A stretch of DNA of 50,750 nucleotides, from the NCBI GenBank assembly GCA_007117455.1, contig SKGM01000003.1, positions 1-50,750 on the forward strand, in the 5' to 3' direction. The notes below the pieces were generated by a model that did not search any database, was not told where the DNA came from, and was given only the letters and a program-made list of their open reading frames with translations. Below are positions 30,604 to 40,137 of the stretch, one piece after another. The stretch is from Candidatus Methanomethylophilaceae archaeon (lineage in GTDB: Archaea; Thermoplasmatota; Thermoplasmata; Methanomassiliicoccales; Methanomethylophilaceae). The translations under genes and the position numbers were made by a program. The first letter of the stretch is position 1. Every line of letters begins with the position of its first letter.

Positions 30604-31827
30604 ATGTTCGGGCGGAAGAAGGGGTGCTTCTATGGCGAATACAGGTGCGTCCTGTCCATGGGATTCAGTGCCTTGACCGTCTCGGCGATAGCCGCCCTCC
30701 TGGCAGGTGTCACACTCAGTAGCCTGGCGGAGTTCCTGGAGGCCCTCCCGGGCCTGATCGTCCTTATACCCGCCGCCATGGCGATGAGGGGCAACATATT
30801 CGGGGCCATGGGCAGCCGCCTCGGTACCGCCATGCATCTCGGTACTTTCGAATTGAGTCTGAGGAAGGGCACGGTGCTGCGTTCCAACGTGGAGGCCGCC
30901 CTCGCATTGACCCTCGCCCTGTCCTTCATGATGGGGCTGCTCGCCTGGGGCGCCACGTTCGTATTCGGGATCACGGCAATCAGTCTGACCCAGTACGTTT
31001 TCATATCTGTATTCGGAGGCATCCTGGCCGGGTTCTTCATGCTGGTCCTGAACATCGTCATCGCCTCCCAAGGATACAAGAGGGAGTGGGATGTGGACAA
31101 CATCACCGCTCCTCTGATCGCCGCCGCCGGGGATATCGTCACCCTACCCATGCTTTTCCTGGCCGCCTGGTTGGTCCTGAACACCCCCGTGATGCTTGTG
31201 GACTCGCTGTTCCTGGTGTTCACCCTCGCCACAGTGGTCATGATGCACCACTACTATGTCAGGCGGCACAAGGAGGGTGAGGCCCAGCGCATACTTACCC
31301 AATCAACACCGGTTCTTCTGATCTGCATCACGATGAACATATTCGCCGGATTGATACTGGAGATGGAGCTGGAGTCCCTGATCGCATCCAAGGCTCTGCT
31401 GATCCTCCTGCCCACCTTCCTGAACGAGGCCAACGGCCTCGGCGGTATACTGACCTCTCGCCTATCATCGATGCTCCACCTCGGCCTGGTGAGACCGGAG
31501 AGGATACCCACCCGCAAGGCGCAGGAGAACTTCTTCATCATCTACGTGTTCTATCTGGGGATATTCCTTCTGATAGCCATTCTGGCCCACATCCTGGCCG
31601 TGGTCCTCGGCATGACAAGCCCGGGCCTGGGTAACATGATCGCCATCGCCATGCTAGCCGGGTTCCTCACGGTCACGGTACTGAACATCTTCGCCTATTA
31701 CATCGCCGTGATGACCTACCGTTACGGTCTGAACCCTGATGACCACAGCATACCGCTCACAGCATCCGGTGTTGACCTAATAGGCACGGTGTTCTTCGTG
31801 TTCGTGGTGTTGGCGTTAGGCTTATGA
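30604..31827 (+). CDS. Tandem MgtE-domain divalent cation transporter
   Basis: The 407-residue protein is entirely membrane-embedded with about ten helices and two MgtE integral domains (PF01769): the first around AAMAMRGNIFGAMGSRLGTA, the second around PTFLNEANGLGGILTSRLSS. The duplicated NxxGxxxSRLS signature is that of SLC41-like archaeal transporters, which move Mg2+ or similar ions. There is no N or CBS domain, consistent with regulation by the separate PhoU/TrkA-C pair. The GTG at 30595 is in frame, but the ATG at 30604 follows a GGGGTGA ribosome site and is preferred. Confidence 0.85.
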   Translation: MFGRKKGCFYGEYRCVLSMGFSALTVSAIAALLAGVTLSSLAEFLEALPGLIVLIPAAMAMRGNIFGAMGSRLGTAMHLGTFELSLRKGTVLRSNVEAALALTLALSFMMGLLAWGATFVFGITAISLTQYVFISVFGGILAGFFMLVLNIVIASQGYKREWDVDNITAPLIAAAGDIVTLPMLFLAAWLVLNTPVMLVDSLFLVFTLATVVMMHHYYVRRHKEGEAQRILTQSTPVLLICITMNIFAGLILEMELESLIASKALLILLPTFLNEANGLGGILTSRLSSMLHLGLVRPERIPTRKAQENFFIIYVFYLGIFLLIAILAHILAVVLGMTSPGLGNMIAIAMLAGFLTVTVLNIFAYYIAVMTYRYGLNPDDHSIPLTASGVDLIGTVFFVFVVLALGL

Positions 31828-31884
31828 GACGTTCGCTAAACAAACTTATAATATCCATCCTGATTACGCGGCAGTGATGTTCCT

Positions 31885-33042
31885 ATGATAGACCGGGAAA
31901 AGGTACTCGCAACCCTGGAAGGCTACGACCTCTCCGATGCCAGGATCGGCATGGTGGCCTCCCATTCCGCTTTGGACACCTGTGATGGCGCGGTCTCCGA
32001 GGGTTTCCGGACCCTCGCCGTGTGCCAGAGAGGCCGTGACCGCACCTTCGCCAACTACTTCCGGGCCCAAAGGGATGCCGGCGGCAATCTGGTCCGCGGA
32101 CTCGTGGACGATGTGGCCATGGTCGACCATTTCCGTGAGCTCATCGACCCCGGGATGCAATCCCACCTCAAAGAGAGGAACACCCTGTTCATACCGAACC
32201 GGTCCTTCGTGTCCTACTGCGGCATCGACGCCGTGGAGGAGGATTTCACGCTTCCCATCGTCGGCAGCCGTAACATGCTGCGTTCCGAGGAGAGGGGGGA
32301 CGAGAAGGATTACTATTGGATACTGGAGAAGGCCGGTCTCCCATACCCCAAAAAGGTGGATAGGCCGGAGGACATCGACTCCCTCACCATAGTCAAGGTC
32401 CATCACAAGGTCAAGAAGTTGGAGAGGGGATTCTTCACCGCCTCATCACCGGAGCAGTTCGAGCAGAAGAGTCAGGAGCTGATATCACAGGGTGTCATCG
32501 AGGAGGACTTCCTGCAGAGCGCCCGCATGGAACAGTACATCATCGGCCCGGTCTTCAACCTGGACTTCTTCCATTCCCCCTTGGAGGAGAAGGGGGAGCG
32601 CATAGAGCTACTGGGGGTCGACTGGCGTTTCGAGAGCTCCTTGGACGGATATGTTAGGCTTCCGGCCGGGCAGCAGGCCAACCTGGAGAAGGATGGCGTG
32701 CTACCGGAGTACACCGTATGCGGCCACAACTCCGCCACCCTGCGGGAGTCCCTGCTGGAGAAGGCCTTCGAGCTGGCTGAGCTCTATGTGAAGGCGGCAC
32801 AGAAGCACTATGCGCCGGGGGTCATAGGCCCATTCTGTCTCCAGACCTGCGTGGACAAGGACCTCAATTTCTACATCTATGATGTCGCGCCCCGCATCGG
32901 CGGTGGCACGAACGTCCACATGGCCGTCGGCCACCCCTACGGCAATGCGCTGTGGAGAACCGAGATGAGCACCGGCAGACGACTGGCCATGGAGATCCGC
33001 CGGGCGATCGAACAGGAGCGGGTCGAGGAGATAGTGACCTAG
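31885..33042 (+). CDS. purP: Formate-dependent FAICAR synthetase PurP
   Basis: The 385-residue protein matches archaeal PurP: MVASHSALDTCDGA at about 23-36, AVCQRGRD, NRSFVSYCG, VGSRNMLRSEER and APRIGGGTNVHM at the end. It is an ATP-grasp enzyme that formylates AICAR with formate in purine biosynthesis, replacing PurH transformylase. This enzyme is a strong archaeal marker and pairs functionally with purF in the same window. A TATA-like ACTTATAATA (around 31845-31853) is found 30-35 bp upstream. Confidence 0.95.
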   Translation: MIDREKVLATLEGYDLSDARIGMVASHSALDTCDGAVSEGFRTLAVCQRGRDRTFANYFRAQRDAGGNLVRGLVDDVAMVDHFRELIDPGMQSHLKERNTLFIPNRSFVSYCGIDAVEEDFTLPIVGSRNMLRSEERGDEKDYYWILEKAGLPYPKKVDRPEDIDSLTIVKVHHKVKKLERGFFTASSPEQFEQKSQELISQGVIEEDFLQSARMEQYIIGPVFNLDFFHSPLEEKGERIELLGVDWRFESSLDGYVRLPAGQQANLEKDGVLPEYTVCGHNSATLRESLLEKAFELAELYVKAAQKHYAPGVIGPFCLQTCVDKDLNFYIYDVAPRIGGGTNVHMAVGHPYGNALWRTEMSTGRRLAMEIRRAIEQERVEEIVT

Positions 33043-33082
33043 GCTCCCAGAGTCATCTGGCTCGTATGGAAAAAGAGCATAT

Positions 33083-33160
33083 CTTTATTAATGGAGATGC
33101 AATAAGGCACTCAATCGACCCGTCCACCGTACCGTAGGGTATCGGTTGAAGGAGGGAATA
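33083..33160 (+). promoter_or_regulatory. Promoter and ribosome-binding site of the surface protein
   Basis: CTTTATTAATG (33083-33093) is a TATA-like element; GGAGG (33151-33155) precedes the ATG at 33168 by 12 bases. A leader of about 55 nt is implied, longer than the mostly leaderless genes around it and consistent with strong translation of an abundant surface protein. Confidence 0.5.
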
Positions 33161-33167
33161 CATACAA

Positions 33168-35885
33168 ATGAAATTGAAAGGACTTGTCTCAAGCTTCGTG
33201 ATGCTGGCACTGATCCTCTCAGTATTCGCCGTGCCCTTCGCGAGCATGGCAGGCTGGGACGACAGCTCCAGTTCTTTCACGTTTGCAGTCACAGATGCAG
33301 ACGCCGGCAGTGGAGTACCCGGAGCATCTTGGACTGTGAAATCAGTCATAACCGGAGAAATCAAGGACAGCGGTGTGACTGACGCCCAGGGTGATGCCAC
33401 CACTAAAACCCTGGAGCATGGTAACTATCTGCTCACGATCAACAAAGATGGATATCAGTACAGGACCGTTCTCGTCGAATATCTTGACGGGGACTTCCGA
33501 CAGGATGGCGATTCCGATTTCTTCGTTGAGCTTACAAAGTTCGACCCCAAAACTATTGAGGTCACGGTGAACAACATTGAAGTGGGAGCGCAGGTCACAG
33601 TAACTGCCACCATGAAGATCGATAAGTTCAATGGTGTCAGCGTTACCAATACCACTGTTGCCACTGGAGTCTCGCAGAGCGTTAACATAACCATAATGGA
33701 TGGTGTTGACCATAACTTCACAGTGACCGCCAAGAAGGATGGTAGCAACTACATCCCTTACGCGGCCGTAGGTAATGATGACTTCACCGCCAATATGGAA
33801 ACCGGCGTTGTGGTCAACGGAAAAACCACTGTGTTGGCACCGATGGACGTCACCTTTGTCAGCAAGAATGAAAGTCTGAAGCTCGGAGAGAGGGTAATTC
33901 GTGCTGATGTGACTAACCGTGATTTCAGCGCTGCATTGGCGGATGACCAGGAATATTGGGTTTTCATTATGGCTGCTGGCTACAAAGGCCTGGTCGGCGA
34001 TTTGACGATTACTGGCGGAACCTGGGATGTCGATGGTGAGGGACTTTCCAAGTCCGGAGCAACTCTCAGAGCGGTGTTGACTGCTAAAGGCGATGACAAG
34101 CATGCCATCGACAGGGAGTTCAACTTCGAGGACAACATGTCCACGATCGAATACGCTGTGACTATCGATGCTGGATTCAGCTACTCCATCGGCGTTCTTG
34201 ACTACCACTACCTTCCACTCAGGATGCAGATAGACCTCCTGTATGGAGATGGGAATGGAACCGTTGAGCAGTCCGAGGTAGATGCGTTCCTGTCTGCACT
34301 GGAGAACAAGACCGGAGCATTCCCATCCGTCACCGATAGCCTACTGGCCGTTGATGGAGTGACCTATCAGAGCAACGGTAACCTTAAGATAACCCAGATC
34401 GGCGAGAGTCTGCAGGGCCTGGTAAACAGCACCGAACGCGTGTCAATGGCCCTCAAAGACAACTACACCGCACTGGACTCCATCGAGGTGAGCACTGACC
34501 ATGAGGCCAAGGCCAAGATGGTCTATGACACGGCCGATTTCGACAACACCTACACCTTCATCCTCCCGGATGACTTCGAGGTCAACCGCTACAACAGCCT
34601 TGTCACCCCCTTCCTGAAGGTGGAGCGTGTCGAGGCGGGCAAGTTCGTTTTCGACCCCCAGTACCGTGATGCATCACCTATCACCGTGACCATGGAGCTG
34701 ACCACCTCCGCTGAGCCCACCGCCATCGGTGAGATAGTGGAGAGTGACTATGCCTACGCGGTCATGGACGATGGTGAGCTGGACTATTACATAGTCGGGA
34801 TCGACCGCGATATAACCTTCGACGCATCCCAGTCCGTGGACGGCAACGGCAACCCTCTGGCCAACTTCAACTGGACCTTCGGCGATGGCAAGTCCGCTGA
34901 GGGCGAGGTTGTGACCCACAACTACACAGTTGCTGACAACTTCACCGTGACCCTGACCGTTGAGAACTTCTATGGAGCTAATGACGCCCACACCTTCGAG
35001 GTGAAGGTGGATGCGGTCGCTCCTGAGGCGGAGATCGTGTTGGTCACCAAAAACCCGCGGGCAGGACAGTCGGTCAGCTTCGCCGGCCATAACAGCACTG
35101 ACGACATATTCGCCGGTGACGGCCTCGGTAAGATAGCCAAGTGGAGCTGGGACTTCGGCGACGGTAACACTGCCAACAGGACCACCGACAACGGCAACGT
35201 CAGCCATGTGTTCCAGAGCAACGGTACCTACACCGTCACCCTGACAGTGTTCGACGTGGCAGGTAACAACGACACCGTGACCAAGGAGGTCGAGGTTTTC
35301 CGCGCTGAGGCCCCCAAGTTCTCGGTGAAGCTGCCGGATGTCATGCCCAGCTTCGAGGAGGGTACCACAAGCAGGATATCGGTGACCGTCAACAACACCG
35401 GTACCTTCGATGCTGAGAACGTTCTGGTAACACTCTACTACATGAGTGGCGGTGATTGGAAGAGGATCACCGATACGACCATCAGCGACCTCGCAGTAGG
35501 TGAGGAGCAGACCGTCCAGCTCTCATGGAACCCCGGTTCCTCAGGCGACAAGCGCATCAAGGCAGTTGCCAGCGTGACCTACCAGGGAGCGGAAGTCGAA
35601 GGCACCGCGTTCGCGACCGTCCCGGTCGATGAGGCGGGATGGAGGAACATCGCCATCTTCGCAGCGGTGATCCTGGTCATCGTGCTGGTCATAGCACTGG
35701 TGTACTTCCGCAACCGTCTGCCCAGCCGTGGTAAGCTCAACCTCAAGGGCGGTAAGGACCAGTTCTCCGCCCCGGCCAAGGTCGAGAAGCCCCCGGTCGA
35801 GGACTTCGAGATGCTGGAGGAGCCCAGGAAGAGGCCTTCCCAGCAGCAGAGGTCCTCTCAGTCCAGGGGTAAGAAGAGGCGCTGA
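33168..35885 (+). CDS. Large secreted PKD/CARDB-domain surface protein with C-terminal anchor
   Basis: The 905-residue protein has a signal peptide (about 1-28, LVSSFVMLALILSVFAVPF), a carboxypeptidase-regulatory-like beta domain (about 37-115), long beta-rich regions, two PKD domains (about 545-610 with NWTFGDGKSA, and about 621-705 with SWDFGDGNTA), a CARDB-like domain (about 714-815), one transmembrane helix (about 825-847) and a 58-residue Lys/Arg/Pro-rich cytoplasmic tail. It is very rich in NxT/NxS sites, so N-glycosylation is likely. It probably forms part of the cell envelope or an adhesin. The first half looks more AT-rich than its neighbours. Confidence 0.85.
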   Translation: MKLKGLVSSFVMLALILSVFAVPFASMAGWDDSSSSFTFAVTDADAGSGVPGASWTVKSVITGEIKDSGVTDAQGDATTKTLEHGNYLLTINKDGYQYRTVLVEYLDGDFRQDGDSDFFVELTKFDPKTIEVTVNNIEVGAQVTVTATMKIDKFNGVSVTNTTVATGVSQSVNITIMDGVDHNFTVTAKKDGSNYIPYAAVGNDDFTANMETGVVVNGKTTVLAPMDVTFVSKNESLKLGERVIRADVTNRDFSAALADDQEYWVFIMAAGYKGLVGDLTITGGTWDVDGEGLSKSGATLRAVLTAKGDDKHAIDREFNFEDNMSTIEYAVTIDAGFSYSIGVLDYHYLPLRMQIDLLYGDGNGTVEQSEVDAFLSALENKTGAFPSVTDSLLAVDGVTYQSNGNLKITQIGESLQGLVNSTERVSMALKDNYTALDSIEVSTDHEAKAKMVYDTADFDNTYTFILPDDFEVNRYNSLVTPFLKVERVEAGKFVFDPQYRDASPITVTMELTTSAEPTAIGEIVESDYAYAVMDDGELDYYIVGIDRDITFDASQSVDGNGNPLANFNWTFGDGKSAEGEVVTHNYTVADNFTVTLTVENFYGANDAHTFEVKVDAVAPEAEIVLVTKNPRAGQSVSFAGHNSTDDIFAGDGLGKIAKWSWDFGDGNTANRTTDNGNVSHVFQSNGTYTVTLTVFDVAGNNDTVTKEVEVFRAEAPKFSVKLPDVMPSFEEGTTSRISVTVNNTGTFDAENVLVTLYYMSGGDWKRITDTTISDLAVGEEQTVQLSWNPGSSGDKRIKAVASVTYQGAEVEGTAFATVPVDEAGWRNIAIFAAVILVIVLVIALVYFRNRLPSRGKLNLKGGKDQFSAPAKVEKPPVEDFEMLEEPRKRPSQQQRSSQSRGKKRR

Positions 35886-35929
35886 GCACAGCCTAAACCA
35901 TTTACACTCCAACCCTTTTCCCCTTTTTC

Positions 35930-36637
35930 ATGTCCCTCAGGGTTATAGACAGCGGAGTCCTTGAACCGCATTGGTCGGCCGCATTGGACCATGCCCTGGT
36001 GGATGCCGTAAGGCTCGGGGTGTCAACATCTACCCTGCATATTTACCGAAGACCTCCCACCGTATCCCTGGGATATTTCCAGCCCTCGGAGTCCGTGGAC
36101 CGTCAGGCTGCCGCTGAAAGGGGCGTCGCCGTACTGCGGCGTATGAGCGGGGGAGGGACGATATTCAATGATGAGGGGCAGTTGATATACACATTGGCGG
36201 TCGAGAAAGGCCTGCTCCCCCAAGGACGGGACGCATGTCTGAGACTCGCCTGCGCCGTCGTTGCCCAAGCAATATCCGTACTAGGAGTGACGCCGGTGCT
36301 GAAGGAGCCCAATGACGTCCTGGTGAGAGGATTGAAGGTCTCGGGGAACTCCCAGCTGCGTTCCGCATCAGCAGTGGCGTTGCAAGGCACGATAATACTG
36401 AGTCCCGCGCAGGGGATGGATGTGCTGAGAACGGACGCGACCAAGGTCGGTTCGTTGTCGGAGATCCTCGGCAGGGAGGTCGATCTTCAGGAGGCCATGG
36501 ATGCCTTGGTGGAATCTTTCGCCGCCACCTTGAACCTGGAGGCCTCGAACGGCCGACCCACGGAGTGGGAGGGTGTTCGGGCCGGAGAGCTCCTCCGCCG
36601 TCGTTACGGGGATGAGGACTTCATTTGGGGACGTTGA
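35930..36637 (+). CDS. lplA: Lipoate-protein ligase A family protein
   Basis: The 235-residue protein has the BPL/LPL fold with GYFQPSESVD, RRMSGGGTIFNDEGQLIYT and EPNDVLVRGLKVSGNSQ. It attaches lipoate, octanoate or biotin to a lysine of carrier proteins. There is no C-terminal accessory domain, so it resembles the N-terminal half of split archaeal ligases (LplA-N), which need a LplB partner; none is seen here. The alternative is octanoyltransferase. Convergent overlap of 17 bases with the GNAT gene. Confidence 0.87.
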   Translation: MSLRVIDSGVLEPHWSAALDHALVDAVRLGVSTSTLHIYRRPPTVSLGYFQPSESVDRQAAAERGVAVLRRMSGGGTIFNDEGQLIYTLAVEKGLLPQGRDACLRLACAVVAQAISVLGVTPVLKEPNDVLVRGLKVSGNSQLRSASAVALQGTIILSPAQGMDVLRTDATKVGSLSEILGREVDLQEAMDALVESFAATLNLEASNGRPTEWEGVRAGELLRRRYGDEDFIWGR

Positions 36638-37124
36638 CCTTGCGCTCGCTGAGGTCGAGAAGGGCTACCTCACGGGTATCGGTGAAGAACCCTAGTTTGC
36701 GATGCATCATCAAAGAGGGTATGTTGTCCGGCTGTATGGCGCTGTGCACCACTGTGGCCCCTTGCCTCTGCGCCTCGTCGATGCATGCCTCCAGCAATCG
36801 GTAGCCTATGCCGGTGCGGCGGTAGTAGGGATGGACGCCCATGTTCTCAATCCACGCCATGTTCTCCACGTTGTAAACATGGTGCAGCATCTGGGCGAAG
36901 ATGAATCCCACCACGTCACCGTCCTCCTCGGCCACGAGACACAGTCCGCCTTCGACATGATGGCGGTATGAACGGGGGTTGCTGGCGCCCAGGTTGTCCA
37001 CCCATTCCGAGGGCAGTTCCTCCCAACGGTTCTCCATGATCTTCTCGAAGTACTCGCGCACGCATTGGAGCTCCAGGTCGCGTACCGCGACCAGGTCCTT
37101 CATCCTCATGTTGCGGATATTCAT
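36621..37124 (-). CDS. GNAT-family N-acetyltransferase
   Basis: The 167-residue protein has the GNAT acetyl-CoA pattern: VVGFIFAQML, then IENMGVHPYYRRTGIGYRLLE with the R/Q-x-x-G-x-G/A loop, and a late ALLDLSERK strand. It resembles RimI or Ard1-type enzymes of archaea. It follows argS with one base between, in a translation-related operon (aRF1-argS-GNAT), so N-terminal or ribosomal protein acetylation is plausible but unproven. Confidence 0.87.
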   Translation of the reverse strand: MNIRNMRMKDLVAVRDLELQCVREYFEKIMENRWEELPSEWVDNLGASNPRSYRHHVEGGLCLVAEEDGDVVGFIFAQMLHHVYNVENMAWIENMGVHPYYRRTGIGYRLLEACIDEAQRQGATVVHSAIQPDNIPSLMMHRKLGFFTDTREVALLDLSERKVNVPK

Positions 37125-37125
37125 A

Positions 37126-38844
37126 TCACATCCCCTCCGGAGCCACGATGCCCAAGGTGTCCAACGTCTCCTTGAGGACCACGCGGGCGCAGTCCACCAA
37201 GGTCAGTCTGGCATCACGCAGGTCACCCGAGTTGAGGACGGGCACCACCGCGTAGAACTGGTTGAAGGCGGAGGCCAGCTCATGGGCGTAGGACGGCAGC
37301 ATGTGTATCCTCTTGTTCTCACCGCAGTCCCGGATTACCTCCGGGAACAGTGAGAGGGCCGATACCAGCCTCCGCTCGTATTCATCGGTGAGGAGCGTCT
37401 CGTCAGCCGTCCTGGTGAACTCCCCCGCCTTGCGCAGGATGGAGCAGGCACGGGCGTGGGAGTACTGCAGGAACGGGGCGCTGTTGCCGTCGAAGTTCAT
37501 GGCGTCCTCCCAACGGAAGACCATCTTCTTCTCCGGTTGGACCCGTACGATGTTGTACCGGACCGCGCCAACGCCGATGACCCTTGCGATCCCCCTCATC
37601 TCCTCTTCGCTGAGGTCGTCACGCCTGGACTTCACCTCCTCGTAGGCCCTCTCCACCGCCTCGTCGATCAGGTCGTCGAGGTACACGACGGTACCGCGGC
37701 GGGTGGACATCTTGCCCTCGGGCAGAGAGACGAAGGAGTAGAACATGGCCTCCGGCTTCTTCTCCGACCCCAGTATCTCCAGGGCGGCGGTCAGCTGCTG
37801 GCTGCCGAGCTTCTGGTCCTCCCCCAGGACGTCCACCGCCCGGTCGGCGCGGCGGAATTTGTCCAAGTGATAGGCCAGGTCCCTGGTGGTGTACAGCGTC
37901 GTACCGTCGCTGCGGGTGAATGTGAAACGGGTGTTCTTCCCGTGGATGCCGAAGTCCTTCAACTCCAGGTAGGCGGAGCCGTCGTTGTCACCGCAGTATG
38001 GCGACTGTTTGAGGGACTCCACGACCTTCCTAGCCGATCCGTCCGCTATGTACTGCGACTCCCAGGTGTAACGGTCAAGACGGACGTCGATGCTGTCCAA
38101 TGTCTCCCGGAGTCCATCGAGCATCATCTCGGTGACCTCCCTCACCTGGTCGATTACCTCTTGGTCGCCGGTCTCGAACCGCTGCAGCATGGAGGAGATC
38201 TCCGCCCGGACGTTTTCGTCCTCTTCCATCATCTGGTTCGCGCGGCGGTAGTAGGGTACGAGGCGATGGTCGTTCTTGGCACGGTCGGAACCATCCACAT
38301 CCGATTCCGGCAGGTTCCTCACCCCCCATGTGAGCAGGACGACCTGTTTCCCGACATCGTTCACGTAGTACTCGGCCTCCACCTCATAACCGCAGCGACG
38401 CAGGCAGCGGGAGAGGGTGTCACCGATTATCGGGTTACGTGCCCTTCCCACGTGTATCGGCCCGGTGGGATTGATGGATGTGTGCTCCACATTCACCTTC
38501 ACCCCCTTGGATGGATGCCGTCCATAATCCTCCTTGGCGGAGACTATCTCCTGCAGGGTCTCGCGCACCAGCACATCCTGGTCGATGAAGAAGTTCAGGT
38601 AGCCGTTGACGTCCTTGACCTCACAGACCGGCCCGTCGCACTCGATCATCCCGCAGAGCTCGGCCGCTATGGCTTGAGGAGCCTTGCGCAAGACCTTCGC
38701 CAGCGGGAAACAGGGCACCGCTATGTCGGCCACGCCGGAGGATGGGGTCTCCACCTCGAAGCAGGCGTCACAGCCCATGCCCTCCAGAGCCTTCCGCACC
38801 TTCTCCTCCACGGCCTCCCGGAACCGCTCCCTGACGGTCATCAC
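37126..38844 (-). CDS. argS: Arginyl-tRNA synthetase
   Basis: The 572-residue class I synthetase has an N-terminal Add-1 domain, the HIGH motif HVGRARN in TGPIHVGRARNPI, the KMSKS equivalent KMSTRRGTVV, and a C-terminal anticodon-binding DALR domain with SYAHELASAFNQFY. It charges tRNA-Arg, including the intron-containing tRNA-Arg(TCT) of this window. Full length with no gaps. It overlaps aRF1 by four bases. Confidence 0.97.
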   Translation of the reverse strand: MMTVRERFREAVEEKVRKALEGMGCDACFEVETPSSGVADIAVPCFPLAKVLRKAPQAIAAELCGMIECDGPVCEVKDVNGYLNFFIDQDVLVRETLQEIVSAKEDYGRHPSKGVKVNVEHTSINPTGPIHVGRARNPIIGDTLSRCLRRCGYEVEAEYYVNDVGKQVVLLTWGVRNLPESDVDGSDRAKNDHRLVPYYRRANQMMEEDENVRAEISSMLQRFETGDQEVIDQVREVTEMMLDGLRETLDSIDVRLDRYTWESQYIADGSARKVVESLKQSPYCGDNDGSAYLELKDFGIHGKNTRFTFTRSDGTTLYTTRDLAYHLDKFRRADRAVDVLGEDQKLGSQQLTAALEILGSEKKPEAMFYSFVSLPEGKMSTRRGTVVYLDDLIDEAVERAYEEVKSRRDDLSEEEMRGIARVIGVGAVRYNIVRVQPEKKMVFRWEDAMNFDGNSAPFLQYSHARACSILRKAGEFTRTADETLLTDEYERRLVSALSLFPEVIRDCGENKRIHMLPSYAHELASAFNQFYAVVPVLNSGDLRDARLTLVDCARVVLKETLDTLGIVAPEGM

Positions 38845-40073
38845 ATCATCACCTGGAAACGGAGGAGTGCGGCCACGCCTCCGAAGGCCTTGATCAACAT
38901 CTCACCCTCCTCGGAGTCTGCGGATATGAGTTCCAGCTTGGAACCCACGGTCTCCGAGAGCTCGAAGAAATGGTCCACCAGGTCCATCTCCTCGACGTCC
39001 TCGACAGGAGAGTCGCACTGGTCGCAGGAGGGCTTGGAAGGTGGGTTCTTGGTGGTGAACTCCTTCACATGGCCGTTGTTGCAGGTCAGCTTGACCCTTT
39101 TCAGGTCCAGACCCTCTGAGACCAGCAGGGTGTCCACCGCCCCGGCGATCAACAGTTCCCTCACGTGGTCCTCACCATAGGCCGACAGTCCCCCATCCTG
39201 CTTCCTGATCTCCGAGAGGAGACGTTGTATCAGATCCTTCTCCCGCATCAGGTCCATGTCGTGCAGCGCCGCGGCGGCGTTGGTGACCAACTCCTTGAGG
39301 CCGTACTCATCGGTGTAGCCGGTGTCGAAGGTGTCCACGACCTTCTTCTGCAGCTCATGGTGCAGGTACCCCTCCTTGACGAAGAAGTCCTTGGTGGCTC
39401 CAGGGCCGCCGACGATTATGCCTTGCAGGTCCTCCCTCTCCAGGAAGGCCTCCTCGGCGTTGTTCGCTATCTTCTTGAAGAACTCGTGGGCGGCGAGTTC
39501 GATCAACCGCTCGAAACGCTGGGCGGACTGACCTCCCTGGCGGTGCTTCCTGGGCACCTGGGAGTCGAAGTTCTTGATCAGGTTGACCTTCTTACCTATG
39601 AGCAGCCCGATGCTCGCCTCCGAACGGTCCATGACTATCAGGCCATAGGACTTCTTCTCCCGGAGCATGTCGGTCAAGGGTTCTATGAAGAACGTGGAGT
39701 CGCAACGGTACAGGAACACGGTCATCGGCTCCGGCGGCTCCAGCACATACTGGACCATCCTTGTCTGGTCCCCTCCGGCGGCTACCTCGCCGCAGAACAG
39801 CACCAGACCGTTCTCGGGAACGGTCTTGAAGGTCTTCAGCCGGGCCATTATGGACTCTATGGCACCCATGACGTTCTTGCGGGTGCTCTTGCTCTTGATG
39901 TTCGTGGATTGGGAGTACTCATTGCGCAGATAGGAGGTCACATCGGATATCTGCTTGTGCGCCGGGACGTAGACCGATATCAGCTCGGTCCCTCGACCTC
40001 GCAGGTCCACAATGTCCTGCATGGCCTTCTTGAAGTCATAACGCGCGCGTTCAACAGAAACCTCATCGCCCAT
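38841..40073 (-). CDS. prf1: Peptide chain release factor aRF1
   Basis: The 410-residue protein has the stop-codon recognition motif NIKS in QSTNIKSKSTRKN (about residue 60), the catalytic GGQ in RQGGQSAQRFER (about 175), and a C-terminal domain with the zinc pairs CNNGH and CDQCDSP. It terminates translation at all three stops. The stop-recognition region is intact. It starts the operon aRF1-argS-GNAT. A T/A-rich upstream region (40080-40105) probably holds the promoter. Confidence 0.96.
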   Translation of the reverse strand: MGDEVSVERARYDFKKAMQDIVDLRGRGTELISVYVPAHKQISDVTSYLRNEYSQSTNIKSKSTRKNVMGAIESIMARLKTFKTVPENGLVLFCGEVAAGGDQTRMVQYVLEPPEPMTVFLYRCDSTFFIEPLTDMLREKKSYGLIVMDRSEASIGLLIGKKVNLIKNFDSQVPRKHRQGGQSAQRFERLIELAAHEFFKKIANNAEEAFLEREDLQGIIVGGPGATKDFFVKEGYLHHELQKKVVDTFDTGYTDEYGLKELVTNAAAALHDMDLMREKDLIQRLLSEIRKQDGGLSAYGEDHVRELLIAGAVDTLLVSEGLDLKRVKLTCNNGHVKEFTTKNPPSKPSCDQCDSPVEDVEEMDLVDHFFELSETVGSKLELISADSEEGEMLIKAFGGVAALLRFQVMM

Positions 40074-40137
40074 TTAAAAACCAACCCATTATTTTTTTTA
40101 GAGAAAGGGAATCCCGTATAAAGCTATTGGTGATATC

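Noticed and set aside
37456-39180. 574-aa plus-strand ORF
   Set aside because: It is antisense to argS and aRF1, has no family features, and arises from GC-biased codon structure.
38841-40073. Stop-codon reassignment (UAG as pyrrolysine) in this window
   Set aside because: TAG is used as the normal end of genes such as eL37 and purP, aRF1 has an intact NIKS motif, and I saw no gene that needs readthrough.
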